Of a stretch of DNA of 45,448 nucleotides, positions 1-9,996 are shown piece by piece; position 1 is the stretch's first letter; every line of letters begins with the position of its first letter. A model generated the notes under the pieces. That model did no database searches and had not been told where the DNA came from. It saw only the letters and a program-made list of their open reading frames with translations. The stretch is from Verrucomicrobiota bacterium (lineage in GTDB: Bacteria; Verrucomicrobiota; Verrucomicrobiia; Limisphaerales; UBA9464), in NCBI GenBank assembly GCA_016871615.1, contig VHCX01000025.1, positions 1-45,448 of the forward strand, written 5' to 3'. Position numbers and translations under genes: made by a program.

Positions 1-869
1 ACCTCCCGGGCTTCCTGACCATCAACCCCACCCTGGGGCATGGCGGGGTGGGCAACTGGTCGAGCGCCTTCCTGCCGGCGGTCCACCAGGGAACCCCGAT
101 CGGCGGCGGCGTGCCGGTCGACCGGGCGACCATCCACTACCTCCACGACCCCGACGGCGAGGCACGCACCCAGCGCGCGCAACTCGACCTGTTGGGCCGG
201 ATGAACCGGGACCACCAGGGTGCGGTCGGGGCCGACCCGGTATTGGAGGCCCAGATCGAGGCCTTCGAATTGGCCTTCCGCATGCAGTCCGAGGCGCCCG
301 AGGCGATGGACGTCGGGCGCGAATCCGAGGCCACCCGGCGCCTCTACGGCCTCGACGACCCGAAGACCTCCTCCTTCGCGCGGCAGTGCCTGCTGGCCCG
401 CCGCTTCAGCGAGCGTGGGGTGCGATTCGTCCAGGCGACCCACGGCTATTGGGACCAGCATTCGGACCTCATCCGCGACCATGGACGATTGGCCTCGGAG
501 GTCGATCGCCCCATCGCCGGGCTCCTGCAGGACCTCAAGGCCCGGGGACTCTGGGACGAGACGCTGGTGATGTGGGGTGGGGAGTTCGGCCGGACCCCGA
601 CGCTGCAGGGCGACGATGGACGCGATCACCACCCGCACGCCTTCACGATGTGGCTGGCCGGCGGGGCCGTGAAGAACGGCTTCAGCTACGGGCTCACCGA
701 CGACTACGGGTTCTACGGCGTCGACCAGAAGGTGCACGTGCACGACCTGCACGCCACGCTGCTGGCCCTGCTGGGCCTCGACCACGAGGACCTGACCTAC
801 CGCCATGCCGGCCGCGACTTCCGCCTGACCGATGTCCACGGCCGCGTGGTCGACGAGATCTTCGCCTGA
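1..869 (+). CDS. DUF1501 family protein, 3' part (5' end outside window)
   Basis: The reading frame is open from the first bases of the window (codons begin at base 3), so this is the C-terminal part of a longer gene; the GTG at 48 is an internal valine codon, not a start. The protein begins in PGFLTINPTLGHGG and continues with FLPAVHQGT, then GGEFGRTP and DHHPHAFTMW, which are hallmarks of DUF1501 proteins, exported sulfatase/alkaline-phosphatase-fold proteins abundant in Planctomycetes and Verrucomicrobia. In those phyla they usually lie behind a DUF1549/DUF1553 cytochrome-type gene, which would be upstream of this window. The substrate is unknown. The gene converges on the CotH exoprotein gene with only 19 bases between the two stop codons. 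Confidence 0.9.
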   Translation, partial: LPGFLTINPTLGHGGVGNWSSAFLPAVHQGTPIGGGVPVDRATIHYLHDPDGEARTQRAQLDLLGRMNRDHQGAVGADPVLEAQIEAFELAFRMQSEAPEAMDVGRESEATRRLYGLDDPKTSSFARQCLLARRFSERGVRFVQATHGYWDQHSDLIRDHGRLASEVDRPIAGLLQDLKARGLWDETLVMWGGEFGRTPTLQGDDGRDHHPHAFTMWLAGGAVKNGFSYGLTDDYGFYGVDQKVHVHDLHATLLALLGLDHEDLTYRHAGRDFRLTDVHGRVVDEIFA

Positions 870-888
870 ACCGGGCAGCCCACGGCCC

Positions 889-3800
889 TCAGGGCACGAC
901 CACCATCCGGTAGAACCGCTGGCCCGCATCCCACGTCAGGGGCAGCGACACCTCCCGGGCCATCGTGCCTGCGGCGATGTCCTGAGAGCGGTCCCAGGGG
1001 CCGGCCACGCTGTCGGAAATCTCCAGGCGATACGACCGGTCCGCCTGCGCGGTGAAGCGCAGGGACCACCCGCGGCCCTCACGGGCCACCGAAAGGCGGA
1101 AGACGCTCCCGGGGTTGCGTGGGTCGGTGCCGGCGAGAAATTCCCGCAGGTTGGTCGCCCCGTCGCCGTCCGGGTCGCCGGCGCCGTCGGCGGCGTCGGG
1201 ACGCAGGCCGTTGCGGGTTTCCCAGTCGTCGGGCATCCCGTCGCCGTCGGAGTCGGCCTCCGGCTGCGCGTTGGAACGGCCCGGGGTGGCCCGGCCGGGG
1301 AAGCGCACCCGGGTGGTCGATCCATCGGGGAGGAACCCTTCCGAGACCCCCTCGTCCTGCACCGTGTAGTCCACGGAGTCCACGACGCCCCCGTGGCCGG
1401 CCACCAGACGGAGGGTCTCCCCGAGGGCGTTGAGGCGGAAGTCCAGCCGGGATCCCGGCACCTCGGCGGTGCTTCCGTCCATGCGGAAGCGGGCGAAGCC
1501 CTTGCCGGCGAGGAAACCCGGTGCGGGCAGGGTGCGGTTGGTGGCCCCGCGGATGCTGGGATCGTCGGTGAGCACCCACCGGGAAAGGTCCACCGGAAGA
1601 GGGTCGGCATTGTGCAGTTCGACGAATTCCATCGCGCGGCCGCCGGTGGCCAGCCACTCGTTGATCCGCACCCCGGAACCGTCCGACATCGCCGCCGGGG
1701 TGAACGGCGGCTCCGGCCCGTCGGATCCGGAGGCGAGCACCCAGTTGGGGCCGTTGCGCCAGACCGGTCGACCCGGGACCTGTGGACCGTAGTCGACCCG
1801 GTCCCAGACCCGGCCATCGTCGCCCTCGAGGCGCACCTCGCCACCGTCGTCGGGCAGGGTGGCCAGGGGCGACCAGAGCCGGAGCGGGTCGGCCACGGGC
1901 ACGGCCGGTGCCCCGCCCAGGATCCGCAGGCGTTGGCCGGGCGCGAGCGGTGCCGGCCCGTCCAGTTCGACCGTGCGGGACGGCAGGTCGGGTGGGTCGA
2001 TCACCAACCGAAGGCCCGCCCGGGAGACCGGGACCCCGGCGAAATTCTCCACGTCCACCCAGTCGACGCCGGAACGGGCGAGGAACGCCGAAAGGCGCAG
2101 GGTCTGCCCGGGAACTTCGACCCGGTTGCTCAAGCCCGGACTTCCGGGGGAGGCAAGAGCCTGGATCGCGCCGGAACCGTCGGGGATCCGGGCCAGCGTG
2201 GTGCCGCGGACCGGGGCGGCGTAGGACAGACGCTCCACCTCGGCCCCGCCGGGTTCCTGCAGCGCCAGGAACCCCGCACCGGCGGGCAGGTCCCCGTCGA
2301 TCCGCGTCGGTGACGAGCCCGGGCCGAGCCGGAGCACCAGGAAGCCCCCGGGGGCGACGAACGCCGGGCCGGGAAGGCGGAACACGGTGTTGGACGCCAG
2401 GAGCATCCAACCGGAGACGGCCGCCGGTCGCGCGTCCGGGTTGTGCACCTCGATCCACGGCAGACCCGCCGGCGGCGACAACTGCCATTCATTGAGCCTG
2501 AGGGCGGTGGAGAGCTCCCGCGATGCCAGCGGTTGGTTGGCGGCGCCCGGCGTGGGGTGGGCCAGCACCCAGGTGCCGGAGCCGTCGCGGGCCATCGAGA
2601 ATCCCGGGACCTGGGGCCCGAAACGCACCCCGTCCACCCGCTCCCCGTCGGCATCCAGCAGCACGAGGGTCTCCCCGTCGGCGTCGAGGGCGAAGGGGAG
2701 GCGGTCGGGGGCGGTGACGCCGCCCTCGGCGCTCGAGAACACCCGGAATGCACCCGGGCCCAGCCGGGTTCCCGCCGGGATCACGAAGCGTCGCGCCTCC
2801 CCGTTGTCGGTGACCGAGAAGCCGCCGACGTCCACGGCGGTGGAACCCGGGTTGTGCAATTCCACCCAGTCGGGCAGGCCGGAGGCGTGCACCTCGTGGA
2901 TGCGCACCGCAGGGGTGATGGAAGCCGGTTGCGGCGGTCGTCCCGGGGTGCCCCCGGGGGCACCGGCCGTCCAGGCGGTCGGATCTCCGGGATCGGCCGA
3001 GGGATCCCGGAATTCCAGCGAGCTGCCGCCGCCATCGGCCGAGCGGGGCCACGGCGGCGAATCGCCGTAGCCGGCTGCGGCGACCAGCCGGCCGGCTGCA
3101 TCCCGCAGTTCCAGCCGCTCGCCCCCGTTGGAAAGGCTGCCCTCGTACCAGCCGAAGACGGCGGTCCCGGGATGGCGCTGACGGAAGAGGTCGGGGCGCG
3201 TCCCGTTGCCCAGGACGAACCGGGCGCCGGCCGCCAGGATCGCCCGCTGGCTGGGGAAGCGGAAGGTGATGCCCGAGAACTGGTGGCCCGAGAGGTCCAC
3301 CGGTGTGGTCCCCGGATTCCAGAGTTCGAGGAACTCGTAGGCGTCCCCGCCGACCGGGTTGTACTGGATCTCGGAGAAGACCACCGGTCGCGGTGCGGCG
3401 GCGGCCTGGAAATCCGCCGAGGTCAGCGCGCTCCAGTTGGTGCCGTCGAGCGTCCTGGCCCGGATCCTCAGCGGCGGACGCAACGACAGGGCGTCGGCGT
3501 AGCGGAGGGCCTCTGACGACACGGCGGAGCTGAACGGGATGCGGGGATCGTTGCCGTTGGTGGTGTACCAGACAATGCCGCTGCGGCGGGTCATCGTCAG
3601 CCTGGTGCCATCGACCACCCGGCCGCCGAAGACGTTGAGCACGGGGGCGTTGGACGACGCGAGGAACCCGGCCTTCTGGAAGGCGTTGGTCATGTGGCGC
3701 CGCCGTCCGTTGATCCAGGGCGTGATGACGTCGGAGAAGCCGCTGATCGACGGGGACAGCCGGGCCCGCATCGCGGTGTAGGCGGCGCGGATGCGCTCGT

Positions 3801-6204
3801 CGGTGAGCGGTCCGCCGTTGAAGAAGGCCCGGTGCACCCGGTCGGCGAAGAGCAGGCGGAACTCCGGGGAGCGCTTGAGGCTGTTGAAGAGCTGCTGGTA
3901 GTCGGTGGTCCCCCAGGGTGGCGAGGTGCTTGAGAGCGTGTTGGCGATGGTGTCGTAGGAGACGCCGTGCGAGCCGAAGGAGAACTCCGCGTCCCAGGGA
4001 TAGAACCGGAACTTCGATCCCGGAACCCGCTCCCGGGCCGCCCGGGTGTTGTTGTGCGGCCAGTCGTCGTTGTCCGACCAGAGGTGCGGAAGCAGGTAGT
4101 CGACGAAGTTCTCGAGATCCATCCGGGCGGCGACGTCGAGGTAGTTGGTCCGGATCGTCAGGTCGCGCCGCGCCGCCGTACGCAGGGCGGTCCAGGCGAT
4201 CGAATCACCGCCGAGTGCCACGTTGCCGACCCCGATGACGTCCCAGAGCGCGCCGCCCCCGTGGTAGGCCTGCAGGAAGTCCTCGTTGACGCGCTCGGCC
4301 GGGTTGTAGATGCCCCGGTAGGCCCCGTTCAGGAAGAGATGCACGAAGGTGCCATGGCTGGCCACGATGCCGACCTGGTCGCAGAGGGTCCGGACGAACT
4401 CGTCCTTGAGCAGCGGATTGCTGTGGTCGTTCATGCCCGCCCGAAGGTGCAGCGTGTCGAACTCCGGGACCGTGGTGCCGGGGAAGACCGGGTAGCGGAG
4501 CTTCCCCTCGCCGTATTCGCCGCGGAAATACAGCCGGAACGAGTATTTGCTCTGGGGCAGCGCCGTGGTGTTGTAGGCATACCGGCCCCGGATGTAGTCG
4601 CCGCCGGCGACCCGGATCCCGGCATCCACCTGGAATCCGCCGTTGTCCTCGGGCCGGATCCACTCCACCGACACCGGCCGCTCCCAGGCGATCCCATGGT
4701 TGAGGGTGTTCCTCGGATTGAACTCCAGGATGCCCGTGCGCCCGTAGAGGTGGTTGGTCGCCGTGACGAGGCTCACGACCGGCAGGAGCCGCCGGTTGTT
4801 CGCAAGATTGTAGAGGTAGGTGTGCGTCTGGACCCGGGAGGGCAGCTGGTTGGAGGCGAAGCCGGCGGCCCGGATCACGCGGTTGGCCGTGATCGGGATG
4901 GGTTGCGTGTAGCGGAGGCCGTTGGTCGGCGTCGGCACGCTGCCGTTGGTGGTGTAGCGGATCTCGACCCCGGGCAGCGGCGAGGCGATCGAAAGCGTGA
5001 AGGGGTGGGCGAAGAACCCGCGCGGGACGCTGAAGTGAAGGTCGGGCAGGGCATTGGTCACGAGGCTGGTGCCGTTGGCCTTGCCCGGCGTCGGAACCGG
5101 GAAGAAACGAAAGACCCGGTTCGTCTCCGGGCCACTCAGGCCGTAGGAGAAGTTCGGTGCCTGCCGGGGGTAGTCGAGCCGGTCGACGGGCATCCGTGGC
5201 AGCTCCGGGCCTGACAGCAGCAGCGTGCCGCCGTTGTCGGCGAGGCGGAAGTTGGTGTGCAGGTAGCGGCTGGTGGGCTGGTTGGTCCGGTCCTTCGCCG
5301 ACGCCCAGAGCAGGGTCGATCCCGACGGCGGGAGCACCAGGCTCGGGAAGACCCAAAGATCCGGGAGGTCGGGGTCGTTGGTCAGGCTCCAGCCGGCGAG
5401 GTCCACCTCGGTGTCTCCGCCATTGAACAGCTCGATCCAGTCCTCGGGGTCGCCCTCCTCGTCCTTCAGGCCCGACAGGTTCTCCGCGAGGATCTCCCGC
5501 AGGACGACCCCGGGAGGGGGGCGCAGGGGGCTCACCGGATAGGACCAGCCCTCCCCCTCGAATCGCCTCGCCTCGTCCCCCTCGGCACGGATCCCGTGGC
5601 CCGGCGTCCAGGCGAGCTGGGCCTGGCCGCTCCGTGCCGCATCGAACCGGAACCGGTACGGCCCCGCACCGAGGCCCTCCACCTCCAGGGCGGCCACCCC
5701 GTCGAGGCGAAGGTCGCCCGAGTCGACCCCGGTCACCGGGCGGTTGAAGACGACCTGCACCGAGGTCAGGTGCCGGAGAGCGGTCCCCGGAACCGGCAAC
5801 ACCGAGTCGACGGCGGGCGGGCGGGGGTCGACGAGATCATAGCTCCAGTTCGATCCCGCCACCGAGGCGTCGAAGCGGGTGGGCGGTTGACCCAGATCCT
5901 GGATGGCGTGCAGCGGGCCCCAGGTCACCGTCACGGCGCCGTAGGGGGGTTGGCGGAAGACGAAGGTGTAGGTCCTGCCGCCGCCGGAGTGCGAGGTGGC
6001 GGGGACGCCGTTGACCAGGAAGTCGGCGGCCGAGACGCCATTGACCGGGACGCTGAAGGTCACGCTGACACGATCCAGCATCTCGACCGTCCCCGGGGTC
6101 GGGTCGATGGCGACGATTCCGACCTGGGCCCGGGCAATCCGGCATCCCAGGGCCAGGCAACAGAGGATCCAACGGGTGACGTGGACGAAGCGGAGGCGCG
6201 ACAT
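889..6204 (-). CDS. Giant exported CotH-kinase / lamin-tail-domain protein
   Basis: A 1771-residue secreted protein. I chose the ATG at 6204, which gives a clean signal peptide (residues 1-27, ending ARA-Q); the frame extends upstream to 6312 but would then overlap the divergent gene. Domains in order: two bacterial Ig-like domains (about 28-125 and 129-224), a lamin-tail domain (233-370), a chitobiase-type C-terminal domain (395-455, EIRYTTNGSVPTP), a CotH-like kinase region (475-830), a second chitobiase-type domain (855-935, WYTTNGNDPR), then about five more lamin-tail-like repeats (940-1085, 1099-1220, 1233-1355, 1367-1490, 1510-1645; the fourth is weak), and a thrombospondin-3/EF-like calcium loop (1649-1700, DSDGDGMPDDWE). 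CotH proteins phosphorylate spore-coat proteins in Bacillus; the role of the exported form in this group is not established. An extracellular adhesion, surface-assembly or polysaccharide-related role is inference. Confidence 0.87.
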   Translation of the reverse strand: MSRLRFVHVTRWILCCLALGCRIARAQVGIVAIDPTPGTVEMLDRVSVTFSVPVNGVSAADFLVNGVPATSHSGGGRTYTFVFRQPPYGAVTVTWGPLHAIQDLGQPPTRFDASVAGSNWSYDLVDPRPPAVDSVLPVPGTALRHLTSVQVVFNRPVTGVDSGDLRLDGVAALEVEGLGAGPYRFRFDAARSGQAQLAWTPGHGIRAEGDEARRFEGEGWSYPVSPLRPPPGVVLREILAENLSGLKDEEGDPEDWIELFNGGDTEVDLAGWSLTNDPDLPDLWVFPSLVLPPSGSTLLWASAKDRTNQPTSRYLHTNFRLADNGGTLLLSGPELPRMPVDRLDYPRQAPNFSYGLSGPETNRVFRFFPVPTPGKANGTSLVTNALPDLHFSVPRGFFAHPFTLSIASPLPGVEIRYTTNGSVPTPTNGLRYTQPIPITANRVIRAAGFASNQLPSRVQTHTYLYNLANNRRLLPVVSLVTATNHLYGRTGILEFNPRNTLNHGIAWERPVSVEWIRPEDNGGFQVDAGIRVAGGDYIRGRYAYNTTALPQSKYSFRLYFRGEYGEGKLRYPVFPGTTVPEFDTLHLRAGMNDHSNPLLKDEFVRTLCDQVGIVASHGTFVHLFLNGAYRGIYNPAERVNEDFLQAYHGGGALWDVIGVGNVALGGDSIAWTALRTAARRDLTIRTNYLDVAARMDLENFVDYLLPHLWSDNDDWPHNNTRAARERVPGSKFRFYPWDAEFSFGSHGVSYDTIANTLSSTSPPWGTTDYQQLFNSLKRSPEFRLLFADRVHRAFFNGGPLTDERIRAAYTAMRARLSPSISGFSDVITPWINGRRRHMTNAFQKAGFLASSNAPVLNVFGGRVVDGTRLTMTRRSGIVWYTTNGNDPRIPFSSAVSSEALRYADALSLRPPLRIRARTLDGTNWSALTSADFQAAAAPRPVVFSEIQYNPVGGDAYEFLELWNPGTTPVDLSGHQFSGITFRFPSQRAILAAGARFVLGNGTRPDLFRQRHPGTAVFGWYEGSLSNGGERLELRDAAGRLVAAAGYGDSPPWPRSADGGGSSLEFRDPSADPGDPTAWTAGAPGGTPGRPPQPASITPAVRIHEVHASGLPDWVELHNPGSTAVDVGGFSVTDNGEARRFVIPAGTRLGPGAFRVFSSAEGGVTAPDRLPFALDADGETLVLLDADGERVDGVRFGPQVPGFSMARDGSGTWVLAHPTPGAANQPLASRELSTALRLNEWQLSPPAGLPWIEVHNPDARPAAVSGWMLLASNTVFRLPGPAFVAPGGFLVLRLGPGSSPTRIDGDLPAGAGFLALQEPGGAEVERLSYAAPVRGTTLARIPDGSGAIQALASPGSPGLSNRVEVPGQTLRLSAFLARSGVDWVDVENFAGVPVSRAGLRLVIDPPDLPSRTVELDGPAPLAPGQRLRILGGAPAVPVADPLRLWSPLATLPDDGGEVRLEGDDGRVWDRVDYGPQVPGRPVWRNGPNWVLASGSDGPEPPFTPAAMSDGSGVRINEWLATGGRAMEFVELHNADPLPVDLSRWVLTDDPSIRGATNRTLPAPGFLAGKGFARFRMDGSTAEVPGSRLDFRLNALGETLRLVAGHGGVVDSVDYTVQDEGVSEGFLPDGSTTRVRFPGRATPGRSNAQPEADSDGDGMPDDWETRNGLRPDAADGAGDPDGDGATNLREFLAGTDPRNPGSVFRLSVAREGRGWSLRFTAQADRSYRLEISDSVAGPWDRSQDIAAGTMAREVSLPLTWDAGQRFYRMVVVP

Positions 6205-6310
6205 GCAAGTGTGGCCTTCAGGCTCGCCGGAGGTGCCGTCAGCGTCAAAGCCCGAAGCGGAGCAGGAACGCCATTGAAGGCGATGGGCCGTTGGTGTTCC
6301 GTTCGCACCC

Positions 6311-7156
6311 ATGGTTTGTCGGATTCAGACCCTCCTGCTCGGGTTCCTGGCCTGGGCCGCCTTCGCGCGGGCGGAGCTCCCCGGGGAGCTTCCCGAGGTG
6401 CCCATGGGCGTCGCGTGGAAGGATCCCAAGGCGTTGACCCCCGGCAGCCGCGTGGTGGTCGAGATGGGGCTGTACCGATGGGCCCTCCGATGGGTTCCTC
6501 CGGGCCGTTTCCGGATGGGAAGCCCACCGGACGAACCGCTTCGCGACAAGGACGAGATTCCGCATGAGGTGACCTTCGAGCGGGGCTTCTTCATGGCCGA
6601 GACCGAGTGCACCCAGGCCCAGTGGATGGCCATCCTCACCAACAACCCGAGCCACGGGAAGGCCCCCGACCAGCCGGTGAACCAGGTGTCGTGGCCGGAG
6701 GCCAAGGAATACTGCCGGCGACTCACCCTGGCCCAACGGGATCGGGGACTGATCCCGGACCGATGGGAGTGGGATCTGCCGACCGAGGCCCAGTGGGAAT
6801 ACGCCTGCCGGGCCGGGACGACCGGGGCGTTCGCCGGGGACCTGCCAAGCATGGCCTGGATCGAATCGAATTCCGAGGGTCGGGCGCATGCCGTGAAGAC
6901 CCGTGCGCCGAACGCGTGGGGCCTCCACGACCTGCATGGCAGCGTCTGGGAATGGTGCCGCGACTGGTATGGCGACTACCCCTTGGACCCCGTGGTGGAC
7001 CCGACCGGCCCGGCGGCCGGCACCTTCCGGACCTATCGCGGAGGCAGCCGGATCTACGGAGCGCGTCGCGCCCGCTCGGCCATTCGCGGGGCCATGACCC
7101 CGGAGTTGAAGGGCGACTACCTCGGGTTCCGCCCGGTGCTCCTGCCGCCCCGTTGA
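6311..7156 (+). CDS. Secreted formylglycine-generating-enzyme-like (SUMF1-fold) protein
   Basis: A 281-residue protein with a signal peptide (residues 1-21, ending ARA-E). The fold signature is clear: WVPPGRFRMGS, ETECTQAQW, PVNQVSWPEAKEYCRRL, LPTEAQWEYACRAGTTG, LHGSVWEWCRDWYGDY and a final GFRPVL. In true formylglycine-generating enzymes a Cys pair in the segment after RGGS binds copper and oxidises the sulfatase cysteine. Here that segment reads RGGSRIYGARRARSAIRG, with no cysteine, so sulfatase activation is unlikely; a binding or other non-oxidase role is more probable. It is transcribed away from the CotH gene, with 106 bases between the two starts. The ATG at 6311 places the signal peptide correctly. 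Family assignment is firm, function is open. Confidence 0.88.
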   Translation: MVCRIQTLLLGFLAWAAFARAELPGELPEVPMGVAWKDPKALTPGSRVVVEMGLYRWALRWVPPGRFRMGSPPDEPLRDKDEIPHEVTFERGFFMAETECTQAQWMAILTNNPSHGKAPDQPVNQVSWPEAKEYCRRLTLAQRDRGLIPDRWEWDLPTEAQWEYACRAGTTGAFAGDLPSMAWIESNSEGRAHAVKTRAPNAWGLHDLHGSVWEWCRDWYGDYPLDPVVDPTGPAAGTFRTYRGGSRIYGARRARSAIRGAMTPELKGDYLGFRPVLLPPR

Positions 7157-7209
7157 GGCCCGCCGGGCGACCTCAACGGTGACCCCCGGTATGGGTCCGC
7201 AACGAGCAG

Positions 7210-7239
7210 TTGCCGCCCCTCCGGTCGCGCCCCTATCCT
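7210..7239 (+). promoter_or_regulatory. Candidate sigma-70 promoter of the Gfo/Idh/MocA gene
   Basis: TTGCCG (7210-7215) and TATCCT (7234-7239) each match four of six consensus bases and are separated by 18 bases. The predicted start of transcription would lie about 20 bases before the ATG at 7268. In DNA this GC-rich such matches arise by chance, so this is a weak call. Confidence 0.25.
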
Positions 7240-7267
7240 TGGCCCGTCTTCCCAACCACGGGTATCT

Positions 7268-8419
7268 ATGGCTAAAAAACAACTCCGCATCGGTCTCATC
7301 GGCTACGGCTTCATGGGACGCGCCCATTCCAACGCATTCGCCCAGGTCGGCCACTTCTTCCCGTCGAGCTATGAGATCGTCCTGAAGGCGGTCTGCGCGC
7401 GCGACGCGGTCAAGGCCCAGGAATTCGCCGACCGCTGGGGCTACGAGTCGATCGAAACCGACTGGAAGAAGCTCCTGGCCCGCAAGGACATCGACGTGGT
7501 GGACATCGCCGTGCCCAACAACCTGCACGCCGAGATCGCCATCGCCGCGGCCAAGGCCGGAAAGATGATCCTGTGCGAGAAGCCCCTGGCCCTCAATTCG
7601 AAGCAGGCCGAGGGCATGGTCAAGGCCATCGAGAAGGCCAAGGTGCCCAACATGGTCTGGTACAACTACCGGCGTTGCCCGGCCGTCGTCCTGGCCAAGC
7701 AGCTCATCGACTCGGGCAAGCTCGGCAAGGTGTTCCACTACCGCGCCAACTTCCTCCAGGACTGGACCATCAATCCCGAGCTGCCGCAGGGCGGGGCGGC
7801 CCTGTGGCGCCTCGACGTCAAGGCCGCCGGCTCCGGCGTCACGGGCGACCTCCTGGCCCATTGCATCGACACGGCCATGTGGCTCAACGGCGGCATCAAG
7901 GATGTCAGCGCGATGACCGAGACCTTCATCAAGGAGCGCAAGCACACCCTCACCGGCAAGGTCGAGAAGGTGGGCATCGACGACGCCTGCGCGTTCCTGT
8001 GCCATTTCAACAACGGCTCGCTGGGCCTCTTCGAGTCGACCCGCTACGCCCGCGGCCACAAGGCGCTCTACACCTTCGAGATCAACGGCGAGAACATGAG
8101 CCTCAAGTGGGACCTGCACGATTTGCACCGCCTCCAGATCTTCGATTACAGCGATGTCGGGGCCGAGCGCGGCTGGAAGAGCGTCCACGTCTCCGACGGT
8201 GACCACCCGTACACCGGGAAGTGGTGGGTGCCCGGTCTGCAGCTGGGCTACGAGCACAGCTTCATCCATCAGGTCGTGGAGTTCATCTCGGGTCTCGAGA
8301 GCGGCAAGAACGCCAAGCCGGACTTCAGGGACGGCCTGGCCACCGACTACGTCGTCGATGCCGTCCTGGCCTCGGCCAAGACGCACAAGTGGACCAAGGT
8401 CAAGCAGGTGAAGGGCTGA
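7268..8419 (+). CDS. Gfo/Idh/MocA family NAD(P)-dependent oxidoreductase
   Basis: A 383-residue cytoplasmic protein with the N-terminal Rossmann motif GYGFMG (G12, G14, G17) and the family signature EKPLAL, in which E104-K105-P106 carries the conserved catalytic lysine. The C-terminal half is the usual alpha/beta substrate and dimerisation domain. Members oxidise or reduce sugars, inositols and related polyols with NAD(P); the sequence does not tell me the substrate. There is no signal peptide, unlike the many Tat-exported members in this phylum. The gene stands alone between an FGE-like gene and gatB, with more than 100 bases on both sides, so it is probably transcribed by itself. Confidence 0.93.
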   Translation: MAKKQLRIGLIGYGFMGRAHSNAFAQVGHFFPSSYEIVLKAVCARDAVKAQEFADRWGYESIETDWKKLLARKDIDVVDIAVPNNLHAEIAIAAAKAGKMILCEKPLALNSKQAEGMVKAIEKAKVPNMVWYNYRRCPAVVLAKQLIDSGKLGKVFHYRANFLQDWTINPELPQGGAALWRLDVKAAGSGVTGDLLAHCIDTAMWLNGGIKDVSAMTETFIKERKHTLTGKVEKVGIDDACAFLCHFNNGSLGLFESTRYARGHKALYTFEINGENMSLKWDLHDLHRLQIFDYSDVGAERGWKSVHVSDGDHPYTGKWWVPGLQLGYEHSFIHQVVEFISGLESGKNAKPDFRDGLATDYVVDAVLASAKTHKWTKVKQVKG

Positions 8420-8556
8420 GGCCTCAGGCAGTTTCCCGTGGCGGGAACGACGCGGGCGGGCGGGGCGATGCAGGGCCCTTCCCGCCCGTTTTGCGCCGGC
8501 GCCCGGCGAAGTTCGGTTTGGCCTCGGTCGGCCTCCCGTGGCATACCAGCGGGCGC

Positions 8557-9996
8557 ATGGAATACGAAGCGGTCATCGGTCTGGAGACCCACGTCCAACT
8601 CAAGACCCACTCGAAGATGTGGTGCGGGTGCGCCAACGCCTTCGGATCGGATCCCAACACCAACGTCTGCCCGATCTGCCTGGGCATGCCGGGCGTGCTG
8701 CCGGTGCCCAACGCCGAGGCCATCCGCCTGACCGTGCTGACCGGATACCTGCTCAACTGCGAGATTCCCCGCTTCGCCAAGTTCGACCGCAAGAACTACT
8801 TCTACCCCGATTCGGCCAAGAACTACCAGGTCACCCAGTACGACAAACCCTCGACGGCCAACGGCTGGATCGAGTTCGAGTTCGACGGGCCCGGCTCGGT
8901 GGACGGCCTCGCCCGGGTCCGGATCACCCGGGCGCACCTTGAGGAGGACGTCGGCAAGAACAGCCACTTCGACCGCTTCAGCGGGGTGGACTTCAACCGC
9001 GCCGGCGTGCCGCTGCTGGAGATCGTGTCCGAGCCCGACCTCAACGGTCCCGACATGGCCTATGCCTACCTCCGCGCCCTCACCGACGTGCTGTACCGGG
9101 GCGGCATCAGCGACTGCGACCTGGAGAAGGGCATGGTGCGCTGCGACGTGAACGTCTCGGTGCGTCCCAAGGGCAGCACGAAGCTCGGGGCCAAGATCGA
9201 GATCAAGAACATGAACTCCTTCTCCGGGGTGCGATGCGCCCTCGAGTACGAGATCCCGCGACAGATCGAGGCCGTGAAGCGCGGTGAGACGCTGCGCCAG
9301 GAGACGCGCCGGTGGGACGACCTCGCCGGCATCACCGAGGCGATGCGCTCCAAGGAGGATGCCCACGACTACCGGTACTTCCCCGAGCCGGACCTCATGC
9401 CCCTGGCGCCGACCGACGAGTGGCTGGCTTCCGTGCGGGCGCAGGTGGTCGAATTGCCCCTCGCCCGCAAGCGGCGGTTCCTCCGCGAGTACGGCCTGCC
9501 CGACGGCGACGCGGAGATCTTCCGCGACAACCTGCCGCTGGCCGGTTTCTTCGAGAAGGCCGCGCAGGGCGCCTCCCAGCCGAAGGCGATCGCCAACTGG
9601 GTGATCAACAATCTGCAGGCGCGCCTGAGCGACTCGGGCACAGCCGTGGACGAGGTGCGCATCCGGCCGGAGCAGGTGCGGGAACTGGTCGGCCTCGTGG
9701 ACGGCGGATCCATCAGCAGCAAGATCGCGCAGGACGTCTTCGCCGAGATGTTCACCACGGGGGACTCACCCAAGGCCATCGTCGAGCGCAACGGCTGGTC
9801 GCAGGTCAGCGATGTGGGTGCCCTCGAGGCCCTCTGCGACCAGGCCATCGCCGCCAACCCCGGGCCCGCCGCCGACTTCCGGGCCGGCAAGTCGGCCGCC
9901 CTCAACGCCCTCAAGGGCCAGGTGATGAAGCTCTCCAAGGGCAAGGCCAACCCCGCCTTGGCCGGCGAAATCCTCGAGCGCAAGCTGCGCGCATAG
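8557..9996 (+). CDS. gatB: Aspartyl/glutamyl-tRNA(Asn/Gln) amidotransferase subunit B
   Basis: Subunit B of the GatCAB complex, which converts Glu-tRNA(Gln) and/or Asp-tRNA(Asn) to the amidated form for translation. From the ATG at 8557 the product has 479 residues, the usual GatB length, and begins with the family N-terminus MEYEAVIGLETHVQL. Further family segments are KNYFYPDSAKNYQVTQYD, FNRAGVPLLEIVSEPD and DYRYFPEPDLMPL. The C-terminal third is the YqeY-like tRNA-binding tail, ending in LKGQVMKLSKGKANP. The frame is open further upstream, but those residues are low complexity and not GatB-like. gatA and gatC are not adjacent, so the subunits are encoded at separate loci. Confidence 0.97.
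   Translation: MEYEAVIGLETHVQLKTHSKMWCGCANAFGSDPNTNVCPICLGMPGVLPVPNAEAIRLTVLTGYLLNCEIPRFAKFDRKNYFYPDSAKNYQVTQYDKPSTANGWIEFEFDGPGSVDGLARVRITRAHLEEDVGKNSHFDRFSGVDFNRAGVPLLEIVSEPDLNGPDMAYAYLRALTDVLYRGGISDCDLEKGMVRCDVNVSVRPKGSTKLGAKIEIKNMNSFSGVRCALEYEIPRQIEAVKRGETLRQETRRWDDLAGITEAMRSKEDAHDYRYFPEPDLMPLAPTDEWLASVRAQVVELPLARKRRFLREYGLPDGDAEIFRDNLPLAGFFEKAAQGASQPKAIANWVINNLQARLSDSGTAVDEVRIRPEQVRELVGLVDGGSISSKIAQDVFAEMFTTGDSPKAIVERNGWSQVSDVGALEALCDQAIAANPGPAADFRAGKSAALNALKGQVMKLSKGKANPALAGEILERKLRA

Noticed and set aside
6205-6312. An upstream start of the CotH protein at 6312.
   Set aside because: It would put 36 non-signal residues before a clear signal peptide and overlap the start of the divergent gene.
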